From: Vibrio ziniensis
GTDB taxonomy: Bacteria; Pseudomonadota; Gammaproteobacteria; Enterobacterales; Vibrionaceae
Reading direction: 5' to 3'
Assembly: GCF_011064285.1 (NCBI RefSeq)
Contig: NZ_CP049331.1
Coordinates: 3,100,001 to 3,164,000, forward strand
Length of the DNA: 64,000 nt
A program made the translations under genes and the position numbers. Shown piece after piece: positions 18,886 to 28,744 of the stretch. Every line of letters begins with the position of its first letter. Positions within the stretch are counted from its first letter, which is position 1. The notes beneath the pieces were generated by a model. The model made no database searches, was not told the DNA's origin, and saw only the letters and a program-made list of their open reading frames with translations.

Positions 18886-18940
18886 TACCATCCTAGATAA
18901 AAATATGATCAGACTGAGCATCGGCGAGCAGCGAATGGTA
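18886..18940 (+). mobile_element. MITE-like element, internally deleted 55-bp form
   Basis: Both termini are present (TACCATCCTAGATAAAAATA at the left, GCGAATGGTA at the right) but about 115 bp of the middle is missing. Confidence 0.75.
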
Positions 18941-18948
18941 TTACAAAG

Positions 18949-18976
18949 GCAGAAAGCAGAAAGCAGAAAGCAGAAA
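18949..18976. repeat. Heptanucleotide tandem repeat
   Basis: GCAGAAA is repeated four times perfectly, between the MITE remnant and the tatC terminator. It lies in non-coding DNA, so any length change would not shift a reading frame. Confidence 0.85.
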
Positions 18977-18997
18977 AGGAGCCTAAGCTCCTTTTTT
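18974..18997. terminator. tatC terminator
   Basis: AAAAGGAGC-CTAA-GCTCCTTTTTT hairpin 28 bp beyond the tatC stop, with usable T-tracts on both strands. Confidence 0.8.
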
Positions 18998-19024
18998 AAA
19001 ATCATATCGAGAATGGATTGAAGG

Positions 19025-19774
19025 CTACTCTTCCAGCTCCTCTTCTTCCGCTTCTTTCTTGGTATAGAAACGAGCAAAGACCAATCCTACTTCAAACAGC
19101 AAGCACATAGGTACTGCCAGCAATGTCTGAGAAATCATATCTGGCGGTGTCAGTAGCATACCAACGATAAACGCTGCCACTATGATATACGGGCGCTTAG
19201 CTGCCAGAGACTTAGGAGTGGTTGCCCCCGTCCAACAAAGCAAACAAATAGCAACCGGCACTTCAAACGCGATACCAAACGCTAAAAACAGCGCTAAGAC
19301 GAAATCAAGATAGCTGGCAATGTCGGTTGCAATTTCCACCCCACCTAATGCGATAGCGGTAAAGAAGCCAAATACCAGTGGGAAAACCACGAAATAAGCA
19401 AAGGCAACACCGCAATAAAACAGTAGCGAGCTAGAAAAGAGCAAAGGGAAAATTAAACGACGCTCGTGTTTATATAAGCCCGGAGCGACAAACGCCCATA
19501 CCTGATACAGGATATAAGGGACAGACAGAAACACAGCAACAATCAACGTCAGCTTTAACGGCGTAAAGAATGGCGATGCAACATCCGTTGCGATCATCGT
19601 CGCACCTTCCGGCAGGCGATCGACCAATGGTTTGGAGACAAATTCGTAAATGTCACCGGAGAAATAGATCAAAGCGAGAAACACAACCAGTACGCCCGCA
19701 ATGCTGTGCAATAAGCGGTTACGTAGCTCAAGAAGGTGGCTAATTAAAGGCTGTGTCTGTTCGACAGAAGACAT
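19025..19774 (-). CDS. tatC: Sec-independent protein translocase TatC
   Basis: A 249-residue six-helix inner membrane protein, the core receptor for twin-arginine signal peptides. The conserved N-terminal HLLELRNRL and the periplasmic loop [28 protein letters not shown] segment are in place. The C-terminal tail is acidic and lysine-rich ([11 protein letters not shown]). It is the last gene of tatABC. An 80-bp gap with a strong hairpin separates it from tatB, wider than the tatA-tatB gap. Confidence 0.97.
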   Translation of the reverse strand: MSSVEQTQPLISHLLELRNRLLHSIAGVLVVFLALIYFSGDIYEFVSKPLVDRLPEGATMIATDVASPFFTPLKLTLIVAVFLSVPYILYQVWAFVAPGLYKHERRLIFPLLFSSSLLFYCGVAFAYFVVFPLVFGFFTAIALGGVEIATDIASYLDFVLALFLAFGIAFEVPVAICLLCWTGATTPKSLAAKRPYIIVAAFIVGMLLTPPDMISQTLLAVPMCLLFEVGLVFARFYTKKEAEEEELEE

Positions 19775-19820
19775 TGGAACCTCATGTGACAGCTCATATA
19801 ACTGAGATCATATAACAGAA

Positions 19821-19847
19821 AGTGAAGAGCCACAGGTGCTCTTCACT
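19821..19847 (-). promoter_or_regulatory. Hairpin between tatB and tatC
   Basis: AGTGAAGAGC / GCTCTTCACT, a perfect 10-bp stem with a 7-base loop, sits 8 bp after the tatB stop with no T-tract. It looks like an mRNA processing or stabilising element that could set the tatAB:tatC ratio. Confidence 0.6.
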
Positions 19848-19854
19848 TGATCAT

Positions 19855-20292
19855 TTACTCGGCTTTGTTGTCTGCCGATTTACGCTCTTCCTCAGTTGGC
19901 AGAGGCTGAGCTTGCGCAGTAGCATTGATTGATTGCGATGTATCTACCGCTTCTGCGACCGTTGCGGCTGGATTATCCGCTGTTTGCGTATGGTTCGATG
20001 CAGCATAAGGACGCTGAACATCTTGCGCCGCCTGCTTTAGCTTGTTGACGGATTCTTGCAACTCCGGGGAAAGATTCTTCATGCCCATTTGCTCTGCTTT
20101 GCGCAAGTTGTCTTGTAACTCTTGCACTTTCAGCTCATGAGCCAGTTCATCTTTCACACTGTTTGCCATGCTTTTCGCTGCACCAATAAACTTGGTCACA
20201 CTACGAATAGCATGTGGCAAACGTTCAGGACCCAATACAACTAAAGCAACAACAGAAATTAATACCAGCTCCCAAAAACCGATATCGAACAC
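19855..20292 (-). CDS. tatB: Sec-independent protein translocase TatB
   Basis: A 145-residue protein with an N-terminal membrane helix ([20 protein letters not shown]), the hinge [10 protein letters not shown], and an amphipathic helix and charged coiled region. A low-complexity Ala/Thr/Gln-rich tail follows. The conserved Glu in the N-terminal FWEL and the PERLP hinge mark it as TatB rather than TatA. TatB works with TatC to recognise folded cargo. It follows tatA by 3 bp. Confidence 0.96.
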   Translation of the reverse strand: MFDIGFWELVLISVVALVVLGPERLPHAIRSVTKFIGAAKSMANSVKDELAHELKVQELQDNLRKAEQMGMKNLSPELQESVNKLKQAAQDVQRPYAASNHTQTADNPAATVAEAVDTSQSINATAQAQPLPTEEERKSADNKAE

Positions 20293-20295
20293 TCT

Positions 20296-20535
20296 TTACG
20301 CCTGCTCTTTGTCTTTTTTGGTTTCAGTTGAAGCAGTTGTTTTTTGTTGCTCCAAGTTCTTTGGTTCAAAGTCAGCGTCTTTCTCTTCTGGCTTTTCATC
20401 TTCAGCCATCGCCTTTTTGAAACCTTTTACTGCACCACCTAAATCACCACCGATGCCACGTAATTTCTTTGTACCAAACAACAGAATTACGATCACAGCA
20501 ATGATAAGAAGTTGCCAAATACTGATACCACCCAT
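20296..20535 (-). CDS. tatA: Sec-independent protein translocase TatA
   Basis: A 79-residue protein: membrane helix [21 protein letters not shown], amphipathic helix [17 protein letters not shown] and an acidic/lysine tail. The [14 protein letters not shown] hinge is diagnostic of TatA, the pore-forming subunit of twin-arginine translocation. First gene of tatABC, 50 bp after ubiB on the same strand. Confidence 0.97.
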   Translation of the reverse strand: MGGISIWQLLIIAVIVILLFGTKKLRGIGGDLGGAVKGFKKAMAEDEKPEEKDADFEPKNLEQQKTTASTETKKDKEQA

Positions 20536-20585
20536 TATTTATCCCTCGGGGTTATTTACTAATAATGCTTTCAATAGTTTAACGT

Positions 20586-22220
20586 CTATTGACGATAAGC
20601 CCGCCAACTAAACAGCCAAAATGTGAAGCCTGCTATCGCACTCCCCACCGCTAGCTGCTCTAAGTGACTGGCGACCAGTATTGCCGAGCATACGACTAAT
20701 GTGGCGCCAATACCAAATAAAAACTTGCCTGTAGACTGCTGACGCTTAGTTTCTCTATAGCCTTGGTAAAGCTTTTCAATGCGCTGATTCATCACTTTAC
20801 CTTGACGCAAGCTATCGTAAAGCAGCTCTGGTAGTTCTGGCAATTTTTCTGCCCAAAATGGCGCTCGCTCTTTGACGGCGTTAATCACCGCCTGCGGTCC
20901 CACTTGGTTCATCATCCATTTTTCTAAGAATGGCTTCGCTGTCTGCCACAGGTCAAGCTGTGGATAAAGTTGGCGACCCAGCCCTTCAACATAAAGCAGG
21001 GTTTTCTGCAGCAATACTAACTGTGGCTGCACTTCCATATTAAATCGACGCGCGGTGTTGAACAGGTTCAACAGTACATGACCAAAAGAAATTTCGCACA
21101 GCGGTTTGGCAAAAATTGGCTCACAGACAATACGAATCGCAACTTCAAACTCGTCAATATTAGTGTCGTGAGGAACCCAGCCAGAATCAACATGTAGCTC
21201 AGCAACCTTGCGGTAGTCTCGGTTAAAGAAAGCCAAGAAGTTTTCCGCTAAGTAACGTTTATCTTCGCTGTTAAGCGTGCCGACGATGCCACAGTCCAAG
21301 CCAATCCACTGTGGATTTTCTGGATGTTCAGGGTTCACAAACACGTTGCCCGGATGCATGTCAGCATGGAAGAAGCTGTCGCGAAATACCTGAGTAAAAA
21401 ATACGCTTACACCACGCTCAGCCAGCAACTTCATATTGGTGCCGTTGTCTCGCAGACGTTCTACATCAGAAACCTGAATGCCGTATATTCGCTCAGAAAC
21501 CATGACAGTTTCATTACTCAAATCGCTAATAATTTCAGGAACGTACAGTTCATCACTGCCTTCAAAATTGCGACGCAGACGAATCGCGTTAGCCGCTTCT
21601 CTGCGCAGATCTAATTCATCAATCAGTGTTTTTTCGTATTCGCGCACCACTTCAACAGGCTTAAGACGCTTAGTCTCTGGAGTGGCTTTAGCAACAATAC
21701 GCGCCATGCGATACATCAGCTTCAGATCGGCATCAATCACAGGGCGAATATCAGGGCGAATCACTTTTAGAACGATATCACGACCGTTCTCTTTCAGTTT
21801 GGCGGTATGCACCTGCGCAATCGAAGCCGATGCGAGCGGTTCGATAGCAAAATCGTCAAACCAAGTATCTAAACTTCCGCCTAACGCTTTTTCCATTTGC
21901 TGCTTAGCAAGATTGCCATCAAATGGCGCGACCTTATCTTGTAACAGCGCAAGTTGATCGGCGATATGTGGCGGGAACAGATCACGACGGGTCGACATCA
22001 TCTGACCGAATTTAATCCACACTGGCCCTAGCTCTTGCAGCGCAAGACGCAGACGTTCACCTAGCGGTTTATCGCTATGCTTATTGCGAAGCCAAAACAG
22101 AGATTTGCGTAGCAGACGCGGCACTTTGGTAAGCTGATGATCAGGTAAAAATTCATCCAGCCCGTATTCGAGCTGAACTTTGATAATTCGATATAGGCGC
22201 TTAATTTCTGAAGGCGTCAT
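20586..22220 (-). CDS. ubiB: Ubiquinone biosynthesis regulatory kinase-like protein UbiB
   Basis: A 544-residue member of the UbiB/ADCK atypical kinase family needed for ubiquinone synthesis. The family KxGQ motif is visible ([13 protein letters not shown]), as are an ASASIAQVH loop, the invariant lysine region [11 protein letters not shown], and a catalytic [11 protein letters not shown] followed by GLDCGIVG. Two C-terminal hydrophobic helices (about 498-540) anchor it in the membrane. It starts 3 bp after ubiJ, in the conserved ubiE-ubiJ-ubiB order. Confidence 0.97.
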   Translation of the reverse strand: MTPSEIKRLYRIIKVQLEYGLDEFLPDHQLTKVPRLLRKSLFWLRNKHSDKPLGERLRLALQELGPVWIKFGQMMSTRRDLFPPHIADQLALLQDKVAPFDGNLAKQQMEKALGGSLDTWFDDFAIEPLASASIAQVHTAKLKENGRDIVLKVIRPDIRPVIDADLKLMYRMARIVAKATPETKRLKPVEVVREYEKTLIDELDLRREAANAIRLRRNFEGSDELYVPEIISDLSNETVMVSERIYGIQVSDVERLRDNGTNMKLLAERGVSVFFTQVFRDSFFHADMHPGNVFVNPEHPENPQWIGLDCGIVGTLNSEDKRYLAENFLAFFNRDYRKVAELHVDSGWVPHDTNIDEFEVAIRIVCEPIFAKPLCEISFGHVLLNLFNTARRFNMEVQPQLVLLQKTLLYVEGLGRQLYPQLDLWQTAKPFLEKWMMNQVGPQAVINAVKERAPFWAEKLPELPELLYDSLRQGKVMNQRIEKLYQGYRETKRQQSTGKFLFGIGATLVVCSAILVASHLEQLAVGSAIAGFTFWLFSWRAYRQ

Positions 22221-22223
22221 ACG

Positions 22224-22856
22224 TTATTTGGCAACCTCAGCATTTTTCTGACTCACTTTGTCAAGCAGAGCGGATAGCTTAGCTTCTAAGCGTGAAGCGT
22301 GACTTTTCACCTCATCCACTTGGTCACAGAAATACGCGATTTCTAACGGTGCAGGTGCAATACGCCACTCTTCCGTCAACACCTGTGCAAGATGATTCTG
22401 ATGCTTGGTAAACTGAGAGGTCAACAGCGAACCCACATTTTTTGCGCCCTGCACTACGGTGTGAGCCACCACATCACCAGTGACGCGCGACAACCACTCT
22501 TCAATATCAGGCTTACAGTCTGTCATCAGTTGAGAAAACTTTTGCGCCAGTTGGATGTCACCCTCTAGCACTAACTTGTCTTGCTTGATGAGCTTAGTGA
22601 TATTGGCTTGTTCACGTAGTTCAGGCAGTACCGAAAGATGCAGTGACAAGTAGCAGTCTGGTTTACCTTCATAATTTGCCAACACGTCGATCTGTTGGCT
22701 GAAGACGAACGTCAGTGTCTTGTTCAGTTCTTTGAGGTGTACCTGAATAACCTGCCCTTTAAGCCGAGCAAGACGACGCCCCAAGTTAGGGTCGTCTTTA
22801 ATCAGAGTATTGAGAGAGGTTTCAATCACCGCAGTGACAAGAGGTTCAAACGGCAT
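22224..22856 (-). CDS. ubiJ: Ubiquinone biosynthesis accessory factor UbiJ
   Basis: A 210-residue protein with an N-terminal SCP2-like lipid-binding domain (PFEPLVTAVIETSLNTLI, later CYLSLHLSVLPELRE) and a C-terminal helical region. UbiJ binds ubiquinone intermediates and, with UbiK, organises the soluble Ubi complex. Position between ubiE and ubiB with 3-9 bp gaps confirms it. Confidence 0.94.
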   Translation of the reverse strand: MPFEPLVTAVIETSLNTLIKDDPNLGRRLARLKGQVIQVHLKELNKTLTFVFSQQIDVLANYEGKPDCYLSLHLSVLPELREQANITKLIKQDKLVLEGDIQLAQKFSQLMTDCKPDIEEWLSRVTGDVVAHTVVQGAKNVGSLLTSQFTKHQNHLAQVLTEEWRIAPAPLEIAYFCDQVDEVKSHASRLEAKLSALLDKVSQKNAEVAK

Positions 22857-22865
22857 AGGCGGTCC

Positions 22866-23651
22866 TTAGAATTTGTAACCGCGGTGCAGTGCGACGATGC
22901 CACCAGTCAGGTTGTAGTAGCTCGCTTGCTCGAAACCTGCGTCAACCATCATACCTTTTAACGTTTCTTGGTCTGGGTGCATACGGATCGATTCTGCTAA
23001 ATAACGATAGCTGTCTGCATCGTTGGCAATCAGTTCACCCATTTTTGGCAAAATATGGAAAGAGTACGCGTCATAGATTTTTGAAAGTGGTTCGATGATC
23101 GGCTTAGAAAACTCCAAAACTAACAGACGGCCACCTGGTTTTAATACGCGGTACATAGAACGCAGTGCTTTATCTTTGTCTGTTACGTTACGCAGACAGA
23201 AACTGATGGTGATGCAGTCAAAATGGTTATCTGGGAATGGCAGCTCTTCCGCGTTCGCTTGAACAAAGTCGATGTTACCCACAATGCCACGGTCACGCAG
23301 TTTGTCACGACCGACGTTAAGCATTGAGTTATTGATGTCTGCCAGAATAACGTGACCTTTATCGCCAACAATGCGAGAGAACTTCGCCGCTAAGTCCCCC
23401 GTACCACCGCCAAGATCGAGAATATTTTGTCCCGGACGAGCGCCAGAGCAATCAATCGTAAATCGTTTCCATAGTCGATGGACACCACCCGACATTAAGT
23501 CGTTCATGATGTCGTATTTCGCTGCTACTGAGTGAAATACCTGAGCAACTTTGGTTGCTTTTTCTTCTTTACGAACGGTTTCGAAACCGAAATGCGTTGT
23601 TTCTTGGTCTGTCATTGCTGTATTCGTTTGCACGCTACTACTGTCCGTCAT
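22866..23651 (-). CDS. ubiE: Bifunctional demethylmenaquinone/ubiquinone C-methyltransferase UbiE
   Basis: A 261-residue SAM-dependent methyltransferase acting in both menaquinone and ubiquinone synthesis. Visible motifs are [13 protein letters not shown] (SAM binding), [20 protein letters not shown] and [11 protein letters not shown]. The start is the first Met, giving a short variable N-terminus before [10 protein letters not shown] as in other Vibrio. It heads ubiE-ubiJ-ubiB. Confidence 0.98.
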   Translation of the reverse strand: MTDSSSVQTNTAMTDQETTHFGFETVRKEEKATKVAQVFHSVAAKYDIMNDLMSGGVHRLWKRFTIDCSGARPGQNILDLGGGTGDLAAKFSRIVGDKGHVILADINNSMLNVGRDKLRDRGIVGNIDFVQANAEELPFPDNHFDCITISFCLRNVTDKDKALRSMYRVLKPGGRLLVLEFSKPIIEPLSKIYDAYSFHILPKMGELIANDADSYRYLAESIRMHPDQETLKGMMVDAGFEQASYYNLTGGIVALHRGYKF

Positions 23652-23795
23652 CGTTACTATCCGTCATCAAGGTCGCTATTGCGCCCGCCATCATTCGTTT
23701 TTTTCATTTCGTTGCTGTACAGCGCACTTTTTTGTGGCGAACTTTTCTGTTGAGAAAACAGGTGTTCAAAAAGGTGTCTAAACTGCTGCGGGCAA

Positions 23796-25352
23796 TCAGT
23801 TTACTTTATCCTCTCCTTGATGTCTTTCTACTTCTCCCTGATGTGTTTCAACCGGAGGAGCAATTTCATAATCTTCGCCAATTTGCGCCTTTTCAGCCCA
23901 CTGCGAATGAATGGAACGTTTTACTTCAACACCAAGCTGTTTAAAGCTTTCCGCCTGACTGATTGCATTACCTCGACCAGAAACAAGTTTGTTCATCGCC
24001 CCCTGATAATTTTGGTTTGCTCTGTCTAACGCTGAGCCTAACCCTTCCATATCATCAACAAATAGACGTAGCTTGTCGTAGAGTTTGCTGGCTCGCTCGG
24101 CGATTAGTCGTGCGTTCTGGTTCTGGCGGTCATTACGCCATAGGTTATCAATGGTGCGCAGTGCCACCAGCAACGTGGTTGGACTCACCAGAATAATGTT
24201 TTGCTCCATCGCATCTTTCACCAAGCTAGGATCCGCTTGAATAGCGACTTGGAAGGCAGGCTCAACCGGAATAAACATCAGCACATAATCTAAGCTCTCA
24301 ATACCACGCAACTGATGGTAATCTTTTTGGCTTAACCCTTTGATGTGGTTGCGTAATGCAAGCAAGTGATCACGCAGTGCGATATCGCGCTCTTCATCAG
24401 TTTCGGCATGGAAGTAGCGTTCATAAGCCACCAGAGCCATTTTCGAATCCACTACCACTTGTTTATCTTGTGGCAGATGCACAATCACATCTGGCTGATA
24501 ACGTTTGCCCATGTCATTTTGCAAGCTGACCTGAGTTTCGTACTCGTGACCTTCACGCAAACCCGATTCTGCCAGCACACGAGCCAGTACGACTTCTCCC
24601 CAATTACCTTGCTGCTTGTTGTCGCCTTTTAGTGCCTGAGTAAGGTTCAACGCCTCTTTGGCCATCTGCTCATTGAGGTTTTGCAGATTGCGTAGCTCGT
24701 GAACTAAGGTGTGACGTTCTTTGGCTTCGTTATTGAAGTTGTCGTTCACTTGTTTACGGAAACCTTCTAACTGCTCTTTAAGCGGACTTAGCAAACCATC
24801 CAAACTCTGTTTGTTTTGCTGATCCACTTTTGCCGCTTTCTCTTCAAATACTTGGTTCGCCAAATGTTCAAATTGCTGTTTCAAGCGCTCTTCTGCACTT
24901 TCAAGCAGACGCAATTTTTCTGCACTGGATTCTAGTTGCTGCTGATGACGCACTTCCTGTTCACGCAATTGCACATCCAGCTGCGCCTTTTGCTCGCGCA
25001 ACTGGTTGAGATCTTCATTGTACTGGTCACGCTCAAGCTTTACGGCATCGAAATAGCGAAGCTTTTCCATCGCTGCCATAAGTTTGCCGTGCAGTTGCTT
25101 GAGTTCGTACTCGGCTTTGTCACGATCTTGATCGAGCTCTTCCAGCTCCCCTAAACTGTTGTTCAACGATACTTTTAACTGCTCAATTTGCTGTTGATAC
25201 CAGCGAGCATCATTGATAATTTGCTGATCAAGCAGTTGGGTTCTGACCGCCATTCTTTGCTTCACCCAAAGGCCAATCACGCTCCCCGATATAATCGCAC
25301 TGGCAAGTGCAGGAGCCCAAAGCAGTATGTTGTTGATAATCCATTGCATCAT
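23796..25352 (-). CDS. rmuC: DNA recombination protein RmuC
   Basis: A 518-residue protein with an N-terminal membrane helix (about 5-28), a long coiled coil (about 40-190) and a C-terminal PD-(D/E)XK-type nuclease-like domain. That domain contains GNWGEVVLARVLAESGL, PDVIVHLPQDKQVVVDSKM and YVLMFIPVEPAF. RmuC is thought to limit DNA inversions. It lies upstream of ubiE, as in E. coli, separated by about 145 bp. Confidence 0.96.
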   Translation of the reverse strand: MMQWIINNILLWAPALASAIISGSVIGLWVKQRMAVRTQLLDQQIINDARWYQQQIEQLKVSLNNSLGELEELDQDRDKAEYELKQLHGKLMAAMEKLRYFDAVKLERDQYNEDLNQLREQKAQLDVQLREQEVRHQQQLESSAEKLRLLESAEERLKQQFEHLANQVFEEKAAKVDQQNKQSLDGLLSPLKEQLEGFRKQVNDNFNNEAKERHTLVHELRNLQNLNEQMAKEALNLTQALKGDNKQQGNWGEVVLARVLAESGLREGHEYETQVSLQNDMGKRYQPDVIVHLPQDKQVVVDSKMALVAYERYFHAETDEERDIALRDHLLALRNHIKGLSQKDYHQLRGIESLDYVLMFIPVEPAFQVAIQADPSLVKDAMEQNIILVSPTTLLVALRTIDNLWRNDRQNQNARLIAERASKLYDKLRLFVDDMEGLGSALDRANQNYQGAMNKLVSGRGNAISQAESFKQLGVEVKRSIHSQWAEKAQIGEDYEIAPPVETHQGEVERHQGEDKVN

Positions 25353-25491
25353 AAAGGTGTACTTCGTCTAGTCATGACTTAAGTCTGTTGACAAAAATGG
25401 TATTTCTATACTGGATAAATGTCCAGTTTGTGGCGCATTTATTCCACCGTTAGACTAGCCAAATAACATTAAGTAAAGTTAGGAAAAACAA

Positions 25492-26400
25492 ATGAACGAG
25501 CGTCGTGCATTAGCGCTGGGACTGTCCGCAGTTCTGTTTTGGTCCACCGTTGCTACAGCTTTCAAAATCACGTTGGCAGAGTTCACGCCAATTCAAATGC
25601 TCACTATTGCAAGTATTGTCTCTGCACTGGCTTTATTCATTATTTGTGCCCTTCGGGGTCATTTAAATCTGATCACCAGCACTTTTTTTGCCAATCCTTG
25701 GTATTACTTGCTGTTAGGGCTAATTAACCCTCTGGCTTACTATCTCATTATATTTAAAGCGTACTCCTTGCTCCCAGCCTCGCAAGCTCAATCCATTAAT
25801 TATAGCTGGGCAATCACCTTAACGTTTATGGCTGCCATTTTCTTGGGTCAGACTATCAGAAAACAAGATTGGTTAGCCTGTGTACTCAGTTACTTAGGCG
25901 TGATTGTGATAGCCACCAAAGGCGATGTTCTCAGTTTGAAATTCGACAGCCCTTTGGGTGTCGGTTTAGCGCTGCTTTCTACCTTACTATGGGCGGGATA
26001 CTGGATACTCAACACCAAAAACCAAGCCGAACCGGTTGTAGTGGTATTGTTAGGCTTTCTTGTTGCAATACCATTTGCTATCGGATTGAACGTTTATGAA
26101 GGTGCGCCATGGGGTCAAATCAGTTTTAAAGGCTGGGCCGCAGTGACCTACGTCGGATTGTTTGAAATGGGGATAACCTTTGTGCTGTGGCTGAGCGCGC
26201 TGAAAAACACCAACAATACCGCACGCATCAGTAACCTGATCTTTGCTGCGCCCTTTATCTCACTGATTTTACTTGCCACCATCATAGGTGAAGATATTCA
26301 CCCTTCGACCTTAGTTGGCCTGGTGATGATCATTATTGGTCTAGTGGTGCAGCAACTGAAATTTTCAAGCAAGCAAACACGCTCAGTTTCATCTTCATGA
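25492..26400 (+). CDS. EamA/DMT-family transporter
   Basis: A 302-residue protein with about ten membrane helices arranged as two EamA repeats. The opening ALALGLSAVLFWSTVATAFK and the second-repeat ALLSTLLWAGYWILNTKN are typical. DMT transporters export amino acids and other metabolites; the substrate cannot be read from the sequence. The ATG at 25492 follows a GTTAGGAAA ribosome site. A GC-box repeat follows immediately. Confidence 0.85.
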   Translation: MNERRALALGLSAVLFWSTVATAFKITLAEFTPIQMLTIASIVSALALFIICALRGHLNLITSTFFANPWYYLLLGLINPLAYYLIIFKAYSLLPASQAQSINYSWAITLTFMAAIFLGQTIRKQDWLACVLSYLGVIVIATKGDVLSLKFDSPLGVGLALLSTLLWAGYWILNTKNQAEPVVVVLLGFLVAIPFAIGLNVYEGAPWGQISFKGWAAVTYVGLFEMGITFVLWLSALKNTNNTARISNLIFAAPFISLILLATIIGEDIHPSTLVGLVMIIIGLVVQQLKFSSKQTRSVSSS

Positions 26401-26418
26401 CTATGTTTTAGCATTTGT

Positions 26419-26570
26419 CTTTTGGTTCTCCCCCTCAGATGAGGGGGAGTTAGAGGGGGTTGAAGTCCACTGAACTTATTATATTGCAATCTTAATTCAG
26501 TGTGGTGAAAGCAACCCCACCCAGCCTCCCCTTCGAAAGGGGAGGAGTAAAGACTTGTGACTAAGAGACA
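26419..26570 (+). repeat. GC-box intergenic repeat, copy 2
   Basis: Starts CTTTTGGTTCTCCCCCTCAG and ends AAAGACTTGTGACTAAGAGA. It contains the same two GC-rich hairpins and GAAGTCCACTGAACTTATT phrase as the copies at 14090 and 38813. It sits between the EamA and HDOD genes, which converge on it. Confidence 0.8.
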
Positions 26571-26625
26571 GTCTCCTGAGGGGGAGAAACCAAGAGCGAG
26601 ATGCGGGAAGGTTCTTACTGTGGAT

Positions 26626-27450
26626 TTAAAACAGCTGATGAGCTAACACCACGCCTTGGCCACGTACTTTGTCGATTTCCACATACACATCCGCTGATAA
26701 CGACAACGCTTTTGCGGCGGGATGACGAGTGAGAAACGTGCGTTTTTCTCGTTCATCGAACAATGAATCCCAGCGCTTATGGATTTCTCGAGCCAGAAAT
26801 AAAACGCACGCTAAGCGCTTAGCTTCTGTCGCCCTTCCCGGATGGTTCACATTTTCTATCGCGTCCGCCATATCCGAGGGAAATTGCCACTCACGAGCCA
26901 ATCTTGCTCCAAGCTCCTGAGCATCGGTATCGAGCAGCTCTTTTTGCACCGCAACCAACTCTTCACCATGCTCTACCCGATATTTAATTTTCGCAGCAAT
27001 TTCTGGCTCTAAGGCGTGAATCATCAGTTCGCCAATGTTGTGCAGTACACCTGTGGTAAAGGCTTCGTTCGGGTCTATACGCGCTGCTCTTGCGAGCTTG
27101 CTGGCGATCATGGCGATTTCGAAAGTGTTCGCCCAATAGTCTTTGATATTGAGCGTCTCCAGTTTCGGAAAAACACCGGAGACGACAGAGGAAGCAACAA
27201 GCGTTCGTACCGCACCACTGCCAACACGAATAATGGCTTCGTTGATGGTTGATACGCCTTGCGTACCGCCAAACTGTGCTGAGTTCGCCATCCGCAAAAC
27301 ACGAGCACTGAGCACTTGATCCATCGACATCTTGCGCGACAACTCGCTAAAGTTAAGGTTGTCGCTGTTCACCATATTCAGTAACTCTTGTTGGATACTT
27401 TCAATTCGAGGTAATTCATTAAAACGAGAGAGCAAGGCTTCTTGATTCAT
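26626..27450 (-). CDS. HDOD domain-containing protein
   Basis: A 274-residue protein consisting of one HDOD domain: LPRIESIQQELLNMV, the helical DQVLSARVLRMANSA stretch, INEAIIRVGSGAVRTLV, then FTTGVLHNIGELM. These domains resemble HD phosphohydrolases but lack the paired HD, and they act in signalling and two-component networks. Here the HN pair in GVLHNIGEL replaces HD, so phosphodiesterase activity is unlikely. No receiver or output domain is attached, and its partner is unknown. A MITE copy lies just upstream. Confidence 0.85.
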   Translation of the reverse strand: MNQEALLSRFNELPRIESIQQELLNMVNSDNLNFSELSRKMSMDQVLSARVLRMANSAQFGGTQGVSTINEAIIRVGSGAVRTLVASSVVSGVFPKLETLNIKDYWANTFEIAMIASKLARAARIDPNEAFTTGVLHNIGELMIHALEPEIAAKIKYRVEHGEELVAVQKELLDTDAQELGARLAREWQFPSDMADAIENVNHPGRATEAKRLACVLFLAREIHKRWDSLFDEREKRTFLTRHPAAKALSLSADVYVEIDKVRGQGVVLAHQLF

Positions 27451-27491
27451 TCAGGCTACTCCTTTTGCCAACTAACCCTTTTACCAACTAA

Positions 27492-27659
27492 TACCATCCT
27501 AGATAAAAAGATGACCAGACTGAGCATCGGTAGAACAGAGAATGGACGTCAAATGCAAACTCGCATTCAATCGTCCCTGAAGCTCCGCCGATCCATCCAT
27601 GGCTCGGAGGGTTTGCTTATCGACACCATTCACTAATCAGGAAATTTTCCAGAATGGTA
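27492..27659 (+). mobile_element. MITE-like element, full copy 2
   Basis: Same 169-bp unit, from TACCATCCTAGATAAAAAGA to AATTTTCCAGAATGGTA, with scattered changes (GAATGGACG, CGCCGATCC). It marks the left edge of the arabinose block. Confidence 0.85.
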
Positions 27660-27807
27660 TAACTCTTTTACTAACTAACAACTCAACTATAGTTTAGAAA
27701 TGTTGATAGTTGAAAAGCCCATTCGTTTTGCGATTGCCTTTGCAACCAAAGCTGGAATCTAGCTCAAGATACTCACATTTATTGGCAAAAATTGTTAACG
27801 GATAAAG

Positions 27808-27831
27808 AAAAACCGGAGCTGTGCTCCGGCT
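27808..27831 (-). terminator. araC terminator
   Basis: CCGGAGC-TGT-GCTCCGG stem followed on the minus strand by TTTTTCTTT, starting just beyond the araC stop. Confidence 0.88.
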
Positions 27832-27838
27832 TCATTTA

Positions 27839-28744
27839 TCAGGTGATTTTCTCTCGATACAGTTTCGGGCTAACACCCGCTTTGCGCTTGAATACGCGAG
27901 AGAAATAAAGAGGATCGGAGTAGCCAACTATTCGTCCAATGTGGTTAACCGAATAGTGAGTCGTTACCAACAACTGCTTGGCTCGGCTAATACGCTGGTC
28001 ATCCCGCCATTGAGTAATAGTCATCTTCATCTCGTCACGGAACAGATGACCCAAACGAGAGGGCGATAAACAAGTATGCGCAGCAATATCTTCCAGAGTG
28101 AAATCCTGATTGAGGTTTTGCGTCATGTAGTTAATCGCTTGAATGATTCGAGGATCAAGCGGCTTACTGACCACGTCTGGTTGCACCGATTTACAACGAA
28201 TCAGCAGTTGCTCCAGCAAGTTGATCGCTAAATCGTCGCGGTATGGCAGATCGGATTTGGCGGTGTATTCAATATCGACAAATAAGCTTTCAATGTGCTC
28301 AATATCCTGCGTCGACAAACCACTGGTCACATAAACGCCGTTGCGCTCTTCCTGCCAACTTAACCAATCGTTCCAGAAAGCACGTGGACGGAAATAGACC
28401 CAACGGTGAAACCATGAAGCATTGTCGTCTTTGCGACGGTAATAATGAGCTGCACTGGGCGGGAATAAGAGCAAGTCTCCAGCTTTAACATGAAACTCAT
28501 GTTCACCGGAGAAAATGGTACCTTCACCTTTGCTAGTGATATTGATGATGTACCCTTTCATACCGTTTTGACGGTCGATGGTATAGTCGAGCTCATCACC
28601 TTCGATGATTGGTGTAAGGCCCGCGACTAAATGCGCATCAAAGTCATACCCTGGCTTGAGTGGATCAGTATTCTGCATAGACCAACAATCATTAGAATTT
28701 TGTCTAGTGTATGTTGAGCCCGGAAGTATTGCGATTTTCGACAT
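27839..28744 (-). CDS. araC: Arabinose operon regulator AraC
   Basis: A 301-residue regulator closely similar to E. coli AraC. The arabinose-binding cupin contains PGYDFDAHLVAGLTP, RQNGMKGYIINIT and WFHRWVYFRPRAFW. The C-terminal double helix-turn-helix contains CLSPSRLGHLFRDEM and GYSDPLYFSRVFKRKAG. The ATG at 28744 overlaps the upstream stop (TGATG); Met-24 (28678) would align with the E. coli start and is an alternative. It is the last gene of the araBDA operon, so it is probably made as part of the arabinose-induced transcript. Confidence 0.94.
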   Translation of the reverse strand: MSKIAILPGSTYTRQNSNDCWSMQNTDPLKPGYDFDAHLVAGLTPIIEGDELDYTIDRQNGMKGYIINITSKGEGTIFSGEHEFHVKAGDLLLFPPSAAHYYRRKDDNASWFHRWVYFRPRAFWNDWLSWQEERNGVYVTSGLSTQDIEHIESLFVDIEYTAKSDLPYRDDLAINLLEQLLIRCKSVQPDVVSKPLDPRIIQAINYMTQNLNQDFTLEDIAAHTCLSPSRLGHLFRDEMKMTITQWRDDQRISRAKQLLVTTHYSVNHIGRIVGYSDPLYFSRVFKRKAGVSPKLYREKIT

